64,000 nt of DNA from UBA2421 sp002343075. GTDB taxonomy: Bacteria; Planctomycetota; Phycisphaerae; Tepidisphaerales; Tepidisphaeraceae. The DNA lies in NCBI GenBank assembly GCA_937982565.1, contig CALJLN010000003.1, positions 124,001-188,000 of the forward strand, given 5' to 3'. A program made the translations under genes and the position numbers. Every line of letters starts with the position of its first letter. Within the stretch, counting starts at the first letter, position 1. Positions 26,450 through 35,018 of this stretch are shown one piece after another. Under the pieces are notes generated by a model, which made no database searches, had not been told where the DNA came from, and saw only the letters and a program-made list of their open reading frames with translations.

Positions 26450-28642
26450 ATGACCGCCGAACAGAAGATTGTTGAGCTTCGGCTCGCCATCGAACACCAC
26501 AACGAGCTTTACTACACGCACGCCCGGCCAGAGATAAGCGATCAGCAGTTTGATGCCATGTTGCGCGATCTGATCGCATTGGAGGAGGCCAATCCGCATC
26601 TCCGCACCCCCGACTCCCCCACGCAGCGCGTCGGCGGGGCACCGATCGATGGGTTTAAGAAGGTGCAGCACGCTGCGCCGATGATGAGCATCGACAACAC
26701 CTACAACGCCGACGAGGTGCGCGCATTCGACCGGCGCGTGCGCGACGCGTTGCAGGGTGAATCGCCGTTGTATGTTATCGAACCGAAAGTGGATGGCGTT
26801 AGCTGTTCTCTCCGGTATGAACACGGCGTGCTCGTGGTCGCGGCGACGCGCGGCGACGGGCGCGTGGGCGATGATGTTACGCACAACGTAAAGACCATTC
26901 GAGACGTGCCATTGGTTCTAAATTGGAACAATCCTGAGGGGCAGCTAAAGAGCGGCGGGGGGGCGGCCAACGCTAAACCGCACGCCCCTGAAATTATCGA
27001 GGTACGCGGCGAGATTTACATGGATGACGCGGAGTTTCAGCGCATTAACATGCTGCAACGGGAAAAGGGCGAGGAGACTTTTGCCAACCCCCGAAACTTC
27101 ACCGCCGGGACATTGAAACAGCTCGACTCGCGCATTACCGCGTCGCGGCGGCTCCGGATGGTTTGCCACGGTCTCGGGGAAGTGTCGCCACCGACGGGCG
27201 ACAGCTACTTCGACATGATGCAATCGCTCAGGGCGTTTGGCCTGCCTGTGAGTGAGTTAATGCAGCGGGTCGAGAGCATCGATGCGGTGCTGGCGGCGAT
27301 CGAGGCTTTCGCGCAGCGCCGCGGAGCGCTCGGCTATCAGACTGATGGCATGGTGGTGAAGGTCGATTCGCTTCGGCAGCGCAGTCTGCTCGGCGTGACC
27401 AGTAAATCGCCCCGCTGGGCTTTCGCATATAAATATCCTGCCGAACGTGTGCAGACGACGTTGCGCGGGGTCGATTGGCAGGTTGGGAAGCTGGGCACGA
27501 TTACCCCCGTTGCCAAGCTCGAACCGGTGTTCGTCGCGGGCACGACGGTCAGCAATGCCAGCCTGCACAACCTCGACCAGATCCGTCGGCTGGGGCTTCA
27601 CGATGGCGATTCCGTGATTATCGAAAAGGCAGGGGAAATCATCCCGCAGGTGGTGTCAGTGGTGGAATCTCGCCGGTCTGCGCAGGCTAAGCCAGTTGCA
27701 GCACCGACACAATGCCCCAGCTGCGCGACCCAGCTCGTCCGCGAGCCGGTAAAGAAGGGGATGGTGGCCTACTGGTGCACCAACCGATCATGCAGCGAGT
27801 TTCTGAAACGCCGGCAATCGAAGAAGTTGCCAGCAACATGCAAAGGCAAGAGCGGCAGCGGATGCGATCTGGCTGTCGAGAAGGTCGATTCGATGGTCGA
27901 TCTGCTCTGCCCCAATCCGAACTGCCCGGCGCAGCTAGCGGCCAAGGTACGCCACTTTGCGGCGCGCGGGGCGATGGACATTGAGGGACTTGGCGATGTC
28001 TGGGCGGAGAATCTTGTAGATTTTGGGCTGATTCGATCGCTGCCAGACATTTATCGTCTGCACGAGAAACGGGCGCGCCTCGGCGAGATTAATGGCTTGG
28101 GCGAGAAGAGCATTGCTGCACTGCTAAGTGGAATCGAATCGAGCAAGCGACAGCCGCTGCACCGACTGCTTTCGGCATTGAGTATCGGTGATGTCGGCAC
28201 GAGCACGGCAAGGGCGCTCGCGCGAAGATTTAGGACGATGGATGCCCTGGCTGCAGCGAGTGGCGACGAACTGCAGCGGGTGGACGACATCGGACCCGCA
28301 CTCGCCGAGTCGCTCGTGAGCTATTTCCAGTCGATTCACGGCGGGCAGACAATTGCTGATCTGCGCGACCTCGGCGTGAACCTCACGGAACCGACCAGCG
28401 AAGCTGCCGGTGCGGCGCTCGCAGGGCAGACGATCGTCGTAACCGGGACGATGGAGCGATTTGACCGCAAAGAGATCGAAGACCTCATCGCACAGTTAGG
28501 CGGAAAAGCATCGGGGAGTGTGAGCAAGAAGACGAGCCTCGTCGTCGCCGGGCCAGGTGCGGGGAGCAAGCTGGAGAAAGCCAGAGAATTGGGGATTGCC
28601 GTGATCGGTGAGGACGAGTTTCTGAAGCGCATCGGCAAGTAG
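26450..28642 (+). CDS. ligA: NAD-dependent DNA ligase with enlarged cysteine region
   Basis: It seals nicks using NAD+. The 730-aa protein has the Ia domain, the adenylation Lys in IEPKVDGVSC, RGDGRVGDDVTHN, EVRGEIYM, an OB-fold, a Zn region, HhH repeats (MDIEGLGDVWAENLVD, INGLGEKSI) and a C-terminal BRCT domain. The Zn region (about residues 422-491) is odd: eight cysteines (CPSC, WCTNRSC, CKGKSGSGC, CPNPNC) instead of four, with about 40 inserted residues, suggesting a second metal site. ATG 26450 is chosen; in-frame starts further up add a non-conserved basic leader. Confidence 0.95.
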   Translation: MTAEQKIVELRLAIEHHNELYYTHARPEISDQQFDAMLRDLIALEEANPHLRTPDSPTQRVGGAPIDGFKKVQHAAPMMSIDNTYNADEVRAFDRRVRDALQGESPLYVIEPKVDGVSCSLRYEHGVLVVAATRGDGRVGDDVTHNVKTIRDVPLVLNWNNPEGQLKSGGGAANAKPHAPEIIEVRGEIYMDDAEFQRINMLQREKGEETFANPRNFTAGTLKQLDSRITASRRLRMVCHGLGEVSPPTGDSYFDMMQSLRAFGLPVSELMQRVESIDAVLAAIEAFAQRRGALGYQTDGMVVKVDSLRQRSLLGVTSKSPRWAFAYKYPAERVQTTLRGVDWQVGKLGTITPVAKLEPVFVAGTTVSNASLHNLDQIRRLGLHDGDSVIIEKAGEIIPQVVSVVESRRSAQAKPVAAPTQCPSCATQLVREPVKKGMVAYWCTNRSCSEFLKRRQSKKLPATCKGKSGSGCDLAVEKVDSMVDLLCPNPNCPAQLAAKVRHFAARGAMDIEGLGDVWAENLVDFGLIRSLPDIYRLHEKRARLGEINGLGEKSIAALLSGIESSKRQPLHRLLSALSIGDVGTSTARALARRFRTMDALAAASGDELQRVDDIGPALAESLVSYFQSIHGGQTIADLRDLGVNLTEPTSEAAGAALAGQTIVVTGTMERFDRKEIEDLIAQLGGKASGSVSKKTSLVVAGPGAGSKLEKARELGIAVIGEDEFLKRIGK

Positions 28643-28692
28643 CGCCCGCTGTTAAGCCCGGCGGTCCCGGCAGGCCGGGGGAGCGGCCATCT

Positions 28693-28705
28693 TAACATAA
28701 TGTTA
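28693..28705. repeat. 13-bp AT-rich palindrome
   Basis: TAACAT-A-ATGTTA lies 51 bp past ligA. It begins an AT-rich patch (about 28691-28795) that contrasts with the GC-rich surroundings. Confidence 0.4.
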
Positions 28706-28770
28706 GGGTCGAATTAATTTGTGCCGCGCCGTAAGTATTTATCAATAATGATGTTATGGCGATTTTGTGC

Positions 28771-28792
28771 AATTGTTCCGCGCGGAACAATT
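28771..28792. repeat. Perfect 22-bp palindrome between convergent genes
   Basis: AATTGTTCCGC and its exact complement form a spacerless palindrome. As RNA it folds into a 9-bp stem with a GCGC loop followed by TTT, so it could be a weak bidirectional terminator for ligA and the DinB-like gene. The perfect dyad is equally compatible with a binding site for a dimeric protein. Confidence 0.55.
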
Positions 28793-28816
28793 TGCAGAAT
28801 TGCCAGTACGCAAGTG

Positions 28817-29341
28817 TCAGGCGAAGATCGAACCGAGCTTCACAACGCGGCGAAGATCGGCTAGCTGCCCGGCATGGTTGCCGTTGTGGAAGACCATCCG
28901 CATGCCGAGCGTCCATGTCGGGACTTCGGTCTGGCCGTATGGTGAGGGCGCGTCTAGTTGTGCGTCGGTTGCACACTCAAATGCAAGTGCGCAACGATCG
29001 ACCGCAACGGAGAAAATCTCTACGCAACGCGCAAAGCCAGGATAAAGCCTGGCATCGGGTTTCGGCGAGGAGTTTATGCTCACCGACTCGGAATCAAACT
29101 TTCCATTTCCCCCGCCGGTGCCGTCGGCCTTGATGAAGTCGCTCTCGGGCAATGGCTTCCCGTCGAGTCGCTCAGCGGCCCGGTTGAGAACCAGCGCGAG
29201 ATGGCCCATCGTCCACGCAAAATGATTCGGCACATGCTCGGCCTGAATGACGAGATTAGAGTCGTCAAAACCCTTTGCGTATCGCATGAGAAGCATGCGG
29301 CTTTGACGAAGCGATTCTGCGATCAGCTGCTGACGAGTCAT
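28817..29341 (-). CDS. DinB-like (four-helix bundle) protein
   Basis: This 174-aa protein has the DinB_2 layout. It has an N-terminal helix TRQQLIAESLRQSRMLLMRY, then HFAWTMGHLALVLNRAAERLDG and a C-terminal HNGNHAGQLADLRR. The His residues of the second and last helices form the family's metal site. DinB-superfamily proteins include thiol transferases and enzymes of unknown substrate, so the reaction is not predictable. GGAG lies 7 nt before ATG 29341. It follows the amidohydrolase pair by 43 bp on the same strand. Confidence 0.78.
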   Translation of the reverse strand: MTRQQLIAESLRQSRMLLMRYAKGFDDSNLVIQAEHVPNHFAWTMGHLALVLNRAAERLDGKPLPESDFIKADGTGGGNGKFDSESVSINSSPKPDARLYPGFARCVEIFSVAVDRCALAFECATDAQLDAPSPYGQTEVPTWTLGMRMVFHNGNHAGQLADLRRVVKLGSIFA

Positions 29342-29384
29342 TGACTTTCTCCAGGAACGAATGTGCCGTTGATACGTTGTGCGG

Positions 29385-30704
29385 TCATCGTTTGCCGTCA
29401 AACACAATCTTGCCGGCAATGACGGTGCCGATGCAGTGTGTCGTGTACTCGAAAGGGTCGCCGTCGTAGAGCGCGAGGTCGGCGTCTTTGCCCGCTTCGA
29501 TCGAGCCAACCCGATCCGCGACCCCGAGCATCGTCGCGGCATCGATGGTGAGCGACGCGAGCGCGTTTTCAAACTTCATCCCGTTAGCCACTGCAATCGC
29601 CGCCTCGAAAAGCACGATCCGCGTCTTGGGAACATACGCCTCGTAACCACTTTGAAACGACACCGGAATGCCCGCAGCGCGAAGTTTGCCGGCGGTTTCC
29701 ATGCTCACGTTTTCACTATCGCCAAACGCCCGCTTCATCGTCGGATGAATGATGACCGGCACGCCCGCCGCCTTGATCTCGTTAATAAGCAGGTATGCCT
29801 CATCGGCGAGGTCGAGCACGATGCTAATATTAAACTCATCTTTGAGCTTCAGCGCTAAGAGAATGTCTTGCGCGCGCTCTGCGGTGATGAGCAGGGGCTT
29901 TTCATTGTTGAGTACCGTCACAAGCACATCGAGCCGGAGATCCCGTGCGGGGGTTTTGTCTTCGGCCCGATCGCTGCTCGCATCGGCTGCAGGCTGCGGT
30001 TTGGCGGTGCGCTTGCGTGCGTACTCCTGCGCCTTCACAAGTTCGGCACGCAGCATCGCTATCTGCTTGGCGCGGGTGCCCGGTGATTTGCCGGCGTCTT
30101 TCAGCAGGCTTGCCGGGCCGAGGGTGATGCTCACCATCGCATCGGCTTTAAGCAGATAATCGTCAATGGTCGGCCCGATGGTCTTGATGATCATCGTCTG
30201 CCCGCTGCTCAAGGCTTCGGGAGAGGGGCCGGTATGGATCGTGGTAATGCCAAAACCGCGGATCCATTCGAGCAGTCTCTCCTGGCCATTGAACGCATCG
30301 ATCGCGCGAAGTTCCGGCTGAAACGGACCAGATTTGTCGAGCAGGTCGTTGTCGCGCGGTTCGTTCTCAAAGCCCTGCAGGCCGACGATGGTATGAGCGT
30401 CGATCAGCCCGGGGGTGACGACCTTTGCAGCGATCGTTCTCACGTCATCCGGGATCGGCGTACTCGCTTCGCCGACCTGCTTGATCTTCCCTGCTTCAAT
30501 GAGAATCACGCCGTCTCTGATCGGCTCGCCGGCCATGGTGTAGACGGTCTCTGCGCGGATGGCGAGATCGACCGCAAACGCTCGCGCCGTCATCGCACAG
30601 CCGAGGGCAACACAGAGCAATGGGATAAGAGCGTGATGTCCGGCTCGAAGAAGTTGAACAAGCTGGAGACGCCGCGCGAGTAGTTTCCGTTTGAGCAATC
30701 TCAT
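29385..30704 (-). CDS. Exported amidohydrolase paralogue lacking metal ligands (probable pseudoenzyme)
   Basis: This 439-aa protein has the composite amidohydrolase fold of the imidazolonepropionase-like group (COG1228), with an N-terminal hydrophobic export segment (LIPLLCVALGCAMTARAFA). Compared with its neighbour, catalytic positions are lost. The HxH motif reads DAHTIVG (second His replaced by Ile), the barrel His strand reads IVLDLADEAY, and the active-site Asp strand reads PVSFQSGYEAY. It starts at an ATGA overlap with the upstream gene's stop, with GGGAGG six nt before, so the two are translationally coupled. It may be a structural or regulatory partner of that protein. Confidence 0.85.
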   Translation of the reverse strand: MRLLKRKLLARRLQLVQLLRAGHHALIPLLCVALGCAMTARAFAVDLAIRAETVYTMAGEPIRDGVILIEAGKIKQVGEASTPIPDDVRTIAAKVVTPGLIDAHTIVGLQGFENEPRDNDLLDKSGPFQPELRAIDAFNGQERLLEWIRGFGITTIHTGPSPEALSSGQTMIIKTIGPTIDDYLLKADAMVSITLGPASLLKDAGKSPGTRAKQIAMLRAELVKAQEYARKRTAKPQPAADASSDRAEDKTPARDLRLDVLVTVLNNEKPLLITAERAQDILLALKLKDEFNISIVLDLADEAYLLINEIKAAGVPVIIHPTMKRAFGDSENVSMETAGKLRAAGIPVSFQSGYEAYVPKTRIVLFEAAIAVANGMKFENALASLTIDAATMLGVADRVGSIEAGKDADLALYDGDPFEYTTHCIGTVIAGKIVFDGKR

Positions 30705-32011
30705 TGTCCGCCTCCCAGACAGCACTCGGTAAAGAGCATCTGATCACGCCCCGCCCCATAGCCGCCGGTAGCCATCAGGCGGTCTTCTTCATTCGACCGA
30801 TCGAACACGCGCGTGCCATCAACATACGTTTCCTGTACATGCGTGTAAACGCTCAGAGGGTCGCCCGTGAGGATGATCAGGTCGGCATCTTTTCCAACTT
30901 CGATCGAGCCAACTTGCTTATCCATGTCAAGCATGATCGCGCCGGCCATGGTCATTGCATAGAGCGCTCTATCGCGCTTCATGCCCGCCCGCACGCTCAA
31001 TGCCGCACTCCGAAGAAACAGACGCGAATCGGTGATCGGGTCATCTGTATGAAACCCAACCAGCACGCCGGCTTCGTCGAGCACCTTGCCGGTTTCCAGT
31101 GAGAGGTCCTTTGCTTCGGGCTTTCCGCCGGGAGAATCGATGACGATTACGCTGCACGGCGCTTTGGCCTCGGCAATTTGCGGTGCGACTTTCCACGCTT
31201 CGCTCACATGATGGAGCACAACTTTGAAGCCGAACTCTTTGCTCAACCGCAGCACGGTGAGGATGTCGTCGTGACGGTGCGTGTGATGATGAACGACGCG
31301 CTTGCCGGCCATGATGTCAACAAGCACTTCAAGCCCCCGATCGCGCGACGGGAGTTTGCTTTCGTCTCCCTTGGCGCGATCGATCTTATCACGGTATTCG
31401 ATCGCCTTGGTAAACTGCTCCCGCACTAGTGCCGCCGACTTGGCGCGCGTCCCCGGGAATGGTCCTGCGGCGGCCTGCCGGATGGAGTTGGTCCCGTTGG
31501 CCATCTTCACGCCCCCGGCGATCGATCCATCCGGGTTCTTAATCGCCAGATCGTCAATCGTCTTGCCGTCGCGCAGTTTGACGTAAACGGTTTGCCCGGA
31601 GAGCAGGTGCCCGCTTCCCGACATGATGTTAGCCGTGGTGATTCCGCCGGCCTGCGCTTTCTGGTAGCCGGCGTCGCGGACATTCAAGCTGTCGATGACG
31701 TGAACGTCGGGCTGAATCGGGGCCGACCCGTCGGCGGCCCAAGGCCCACCGAGATGACTGTGGGTATCGACGAGTCCGGGCATGATCGTCTTGCCGGTAC
31801 AGTCGCGTTGCTCGGCACCGGTCGGGATGGTGACTTCCCCCGAGGCACCGACTGCGACGATCTTGCCCTGATGAATCACCACCGTCCCGCGGGCAATCTC
31901 GTCTCCGTTGATTGGAATCACGTGCGCATTGGTAAACGCAATCGGGACATCCTGCCCCAGTGCAAACCTGGCGACCGCGGTCACGAGCAATCCGATGGTG
32001 ATGAAGCGCAT
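30701..32011 (-). CDS. Exported metal-dependent amidohydrolase (imidazolonepropionase-like)
   Basis: This 436-aa protein opens with a signal peptide (MRFITIGLLVTAVARFALG, then QDVP). The amidohydrolase motifs are intact: GLVDTHSHLGG (HxH), RVVHHHTHRHDD, FKVVLHHVSEAW, and VGFHTDDPITDSR (catalytic Asp region). The beta-sandwich ends in GSIEVGKDADLIILTGDP. It should hydrolyse a cyclic or linear amide outside the cytoplasm, with substrate unknown. The start is set by the signal peptide. The next gene starts inside its stop codon. Confidence 0.9.
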   Translation of the reverse strand: MRFITIGLLVTAVARFALGQDVPIAFTNAHVIPINGDEIARGTVVIHQGKIVAVGASGEVTIPTGAEQRDCTGKTIMPGLVDTHSHLGGPWAADGSAPIQPDVHVIDSLNVRDAGYQKAQAGGITTANIMSGSGHLLSGQTVYVKLRDGKTIDDLAIKNPDGSIAGGVKMANGTNSIRQAAAGPFPGTRAKSAALVREQFTKAIEYRDKIDRAKGDESKLPSRDRGLEVLVDIMAGKRVVHHHTHRHDDILTVLRLSKEFGFKVVLHHVSEAWKVAPQIAEAKAPCSVIVIDSPGGKPEAKDLSLETGKVLDEAGVLVGFHTDDPITDSRLFLRSAALSVRAGMKRDRALYAMTMAGAIMLDMDKQVGSIEVGKDADLIILTGDPLSVYTHVQETYVDGTRVFDRSNEEDRLMATGGYGAGRDQMLFTECCLGGGQ

Positions 32012-32131
32012 GCCGAGAGTGATACCCAAAGCCCGGGTCGGCGAGCAAGTCTGGCGTTGTCGACCGCTGATCACCTCCTTCGCGCCGCCGGCCCCCGTCC
32101 ATTTTCCGAACATTTCTGCTTTTGATACAGC

Positions 32132-32159
32132 TTGCATATCGGGCAAAATTAACTATGAT
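32132..32159 (+). promoter_or_regulatory. Sigma-70-type promoter for rpsP-trmD-rplS
   Basis: TTGCAT (32132-32137), a 16-bp spacer and TATGAT (32154-32159) lie 42 bp before the rpsP start in a locally AT-rich stretch. Confidence 0.6.
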
Positions 32160-32201
32160 TGTCGATTCGATTAACGGAAGAGCAGCAGGAGACGGTTTGT
32201 C

Positions 32202-32582
32202 ATGGCAGTGAAGCTGAGATTAAAGCGATTGGGCCGGTCTCACCGGGCATTTTACCGGTTGCACGCGGTTGACGCGCGTTCGCCGGTGGATGGGCGCGTG
32301 ATTGAAGAATTGGGCTTTTATGACCCGATTAGCAAGGATGCCGCCAAGCAGTTCGTGGTCAACTTGGACCGCTGCAAGTATTGGATGGACCATGGCGCGA
32401 TTCCTTCTGAAACCGTGTCATCGCTCCTGAAAAAGAACGGTCTTGAGCATCGCATGCTTCGGATTCCGAAGCCCGGTAAGCCCAAGGTCGACCCTGCTGC
32501 CGTGAAAGCCGCCGCGGACGCCGAAGCTGCTGCTAAGGAAGCCGCAGCACCGGCCGCCGCGCCGGAAGCGGCGACAGCTTAG
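32202..32582 (+). CDS. rpsP: 30S ribosomal protein bS16
   Basis: This 126-aa protein has the S16 core VKLRLKRLGRSHRAFYRLH, DARSPVDGRVIEELGFYDP and the basic KPGKPKVD. It then has a ~25-residue Ala/Glu-rich tail beyond the ~85-100-aa core. It heads the rpsP-trmD-rplS group. AGGAG lies upstream of ATG 32202. Confidence 0.97.
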   Translation: MAVKLRLKRLGRSHRAFYRLHAVDARSPVDGRVIEELGFYDPISKDAAKQFVVNLDRCKYWMDHGAIPSETVSSLLKKNGLEHRMLRIPKPGKPKVDPAAVKAAADAEAAAKEAAAPAAAPEAATA

Positions 32583-32591
32583 TGCGTAGCA

Positions 32592-32638
32592 GGCGGTGGG
32601 CAGTCGGGCGGACTACAACCCGCCGACTGCCCACCGCC
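32592..32638 (+). other. Strong hairpin between rpsP and trmD
   Basis: A 16-bp perfect GC-rich stem (32592-32607 with 32623-32638) has a 15-nt loop. It has no T-run and ends 13 nt before the trmD start, whose ribosome-binding site is not obvious. It could attenuate or restrain trmD relative to rpsP. Confidence 0.6.
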
Positions 32639-32651
32639 GTCTGCACACTGT

Positions 32652-33371
32652 ATGGCTTTACGAATCGACATTCTCACGCTTTTTCCCGAGATGTTCGGGC
32701 CGTTTTTGGGAACCAGTATTCCTAAGCGGGCTGCGGAGAAAGGGTTAGTCAGCTACCAACTGACCAATTTTCGAGACTTCGCCACCGATGCCCACAAGAG
32801 TGTGGACGGCAAACCCTTCGGCGGCGGGCCTGGAATGGTCATGATGTGTCAGACGGTGTTCGACGCCGTGGCGCACGCAGAACAACAAGACCCCCGACCG
32901 GCGCGCCGAGTGTTGCTGTCGCCGCAGGGGAAGAAGCTGGAACAATCGCTGGTGACTGAACTCGCTCGGGACGAGCGGCTTCTGCTCATCAGCGGACGGT
33001 ATGAAGGGTTTGACGAGCGGATTATCGACGGCCTGAAGCCGCTGGAAGTGAGCATTGGTGACTATGTGCTCTCCGGTGGCGAGCTGGCGGCGATGGTCCT
33101 GATCGATGCAGTCGTGCGGCTGATTCCGGGCGTGCTCGGTGCCGCCGACGGCCCGGTCGATGAGACGTTTGCCGACGGTCTGCTCGAGCACCCGCAATAC
33201 ACGCAGCCTCGGGAATTTGCAGGCATGCAAGTTCCCGATGTGCTGCTTTCGGGCAATCACCAGTTGATTGCCAGATGGCGCTTGGAGCAGCGCAAGCAAC
33301 GCACGCAGCAGCGCCGGCCAGATCTGTGGCAGCGTTTTCAAAGCAGGCTCGCGAACGAGCCTTGCGAGTGA
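32652..33371 (+). CDS. trmD: tRNA (guanine37-N1)-methyltransferase
   Basis: This knotted methyltransferase makes m1G37 next to the anticodon and so prevents frameshifting. The 239-aa protein has IDILTLFPEMFGP, KPFGGGPGMVM, LISGRYEGFDERI and YVLSGGELAAMVLIDAVVRL, the SAM-binding trefoil knot, and the C-terminal WRLEQRKQRTQQRRPDL. It is of normal length. It lies in the conserved order rpsP-trmD-rplS (rimM is missing here). Confidence 0.98.
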   Translation: MALRIDILTLFPEMFGPFLGTSIPKRAAEKGLVSYQLTNFRDFATDAHKSVDGKPFGGGPGMVMMCQTVFDAVAHAEQQDPRPARRVLLSPQGKKLEQSLVTELARDERLLLISGRYEGFDERIIDGLKPLEVSIGDYVLSGGELAAMVLIDAVVRLIPGVLGAADGPVDETFADGLLEHPQYTQPREFAGMQVPDVLLSGNHQLIARWRLEQRKQRTQQRRPDLWQRFQSRLANEPCE

Positions 33372-33419
33372 GTGCGAGAGGTAGCGTTAGAAGAAGCGTA
33401 ACGAAGAAGCAGGTGCAGC

Positions 33420-33830
33420 ATGATTAACCAATTCATCAAACTCGTCGAAGCATCCAGCCTGAAAACCGAAGGCATCCCTCAGTTCGAGGTCGGCGACTCC
33501 GTCGATGTGCACTGCAAGATCGTCGAAGGCGAAAAGGAACGTGTGCAGGTTTTCTCGGGCACGGTGATCATGAAGAAGGGTCACGGCGTGAATGAGACCT
33601 TTACGGTTCGGCGCATCGTCAACAACGAAGGCGTTGAGCGCATCTTCCCGCTGCACAGCCCGTACATCACCAAGGTTGTCGCCAAGCGTTCGGGTCAAAC
33701 CCGCCGGGCCAAGCTCTACTACCTGCGCGACCGCGTGGGCAAGGCAACCCGCCTCGCGGAAGTGCGCAAGCCGGTTAAGAAGGAACATCGGGAAGCCCGC
33801 CAGCCGGAACTTGCCGGCGCCGGGGCCTGA
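33420..33830 (+). CDS. rplS: 50S ribosomal protein bL19
   Basis: The 136-aa protein matches L19 throughout: PQFEVGDSVDVHCKIVEGEK, RVQVFSGTVI, VNETFTVRRIVNNEGVERIF, PLHSPYITKV and AKLYYLRDRVGKATRL. A short tail extends past the core. AGGTG precedes the ATG. It is the last gene of the group and is followed by an intrinsic terminator. Confidence 0.98.
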   Translation: MINQFIKLVEASSLKTEGIPQFEVGDSVDVHCKIVEGEKERVQVFSGTVIMKKGHGVNETFTVRRIVNNEGVERIFPLHSPYITKVVAKRSGQTRRAKLYYLRDRVGKATRLAEVRKPVKKEHREARQPELAGAGA

Positions 33831-33856
33831 GGGACTGTGTTTTTGTCAAACTTCAG

Positions 33857-33890
33857 ACGCCACGAGCATTGCAAAGCTCGTGGCGTTTTG
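33857..33890 (+). terminator. Rho-independent terminator after rplS
   Basis: An 11-bp stem (33857-33867 with 33876-33886), an 8-nt loop and a TTTT tail lie 27 bp past the stop. Confidence 0.85.
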
Positions 33891-33982
33891 CTTGAGTTGC
33901 GTCCACGATCTGCGTCGCCATCGTGACCGACTGAACCGGCGGTGGGGTGCGGGTTCGAGTTTCTTCTGCTTGAGATCGCACC

Positions 33983-34816
33983 ATGCTTCAAGAATCAATC
34001 GAATCGCTGATACAATCTGCAAAATCTGAGTTCACCGACAACGACTACGCGGTGCTCGAGATGTTCAAGGGCGCGCTCAATGCAGGCACCGTTCGTGCAG
34101 CCGAGCGGCGCGATGACGGCACCTGGCATGTCAATGCGTGGGTGAAACGCGGCATCCTGCTCGGCTTCAAGATGGGCCGGTTGACCGATATGTCGCCCCC
34201 GGTGCCGGGGCTGCCTTTTTTTGACCGGCATACCTGGCCGGTCCAGCGGTTTGCTCTGGCTCGCAACGTGCGGATCGTTCCCGGCGGGACCAGCATCCGC
34301 GATGGGGCGTTCGTTGCCGCAGGCGTGGTCGTGATGCCGCCGAGCTATATTAATGTTGGCGCGTATGTCGATGCGGGAACGATGGTGGATAGCCATGCAC
34401 TCGTCGGGTCGTGTGCGCAAGTCGGCCAACGCGTGCACCTGTCTGCGGCGGTGCAGGTGGGGGGCGTGCTGGAGCCCGCGGGCGCGCTGCCTGTCATTAT
34501 TGAAGACGACGCATTTCTGGGAGGCGGTTGCGGCGTCTATGAAGGCACGATCGTCCGCCGACGCGCTGTGCTCTCTAGTGGGGTGATTCTGAGCGGCTCG
34601 ACGGCGATTTACGACCTGGTCCGAGGCATGATCTATCGCCGCACCGCCGATCGCCCCTTAGAGGTGCCCGAGGGTGCCGTGGTGGTGCCGGGTTCACGGC
34701 CAGCCGACAACGAGCAGGCCCGCAAGTGGGGCGTCTCGCTCTACGCTCCAGTCATCGTCAAGTACCGCGATGAAAAGACCGACGCCGGGACAATGCTCGA
34801 AGACGCCCTTCGGTAG
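33983..34816 (+). CDS. dapD: Tetrahydrodipicolinate N-succinyltransferase
   Basis: This enzyme of the succinylase branch of lysine/diaminopimelate synthesis transfers succinyl from succinyl-CoA to tetrahydrodipicolinate. The 277-aa protein has an N-terminal alpha domain and a hexapeptide-repeat left-handed beta-helix, with SIRDGAFVAAGVVVMPPSYI, GAYVDAGTMVDSHALVGSCA, HLSAAVQVGGVLEP and DDAFLGGGCGVYEGTIV. At 277 aa it matches E. coli DapD (274). No other lysine gene is nearby. Confidence 0.95.
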   Translation: MLQESIESLIQSAKSEFTDNDYAVLEMFKGALNAGTVRAAERRDDGTWHVNAWVKRGILLGFKMGRLTDMSPPVPGLPFFDRHTWPVQRFALARNVRIVPGGTSIRDGAFVAAGVVVMPPSYINVGAYVDAGTMVDSHALVGSCAQVGQRVHLSAAVQVGGVLEPAGALPVIIEDDAFLGGGCGVYEGTIVRRRAVLSSGVILSGSTAIYDLVRGMIYRRTADRPLEVPEGAVVVPGSRPADNEQARKWGVSLYAPVIVKYRDEKTDAGTMLEDALR

Positions 34817-34883
34817 CTTAAACCCGGTGCCATCAACCCGCGCGCCAACCATCAGGTAGCGAAACTCACTCCAGTCACTTCAC

Positions 34884-34923
34884 AAAAAAGCCCCGCCCGC
34901 AGGAAAGGTTCCTGCGGGCGGGG
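34884..34923 (-). terminator. Rho-independent terminator of the PEP-CTERM/dockerin-like gene
   Basis: A 15-bp GC-rich stem (34909-34923 with 34891-34905, loop of 3) is followed, on the minus strand, by C and six T. It lies 95 bp past the stop of the minus-strand gene and may also end dapD transcription from the other side. Confidence 0.85.
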
Positions 34924-35018
34924 AGTTGGTGCGAAGAATTCGCTTGATCGCCGATGTGCCAAGGCCGAAGCGATGCCGATACGGCGCTGACGACCCGCGA
35001 TCTTAGACTACCGTCAAC

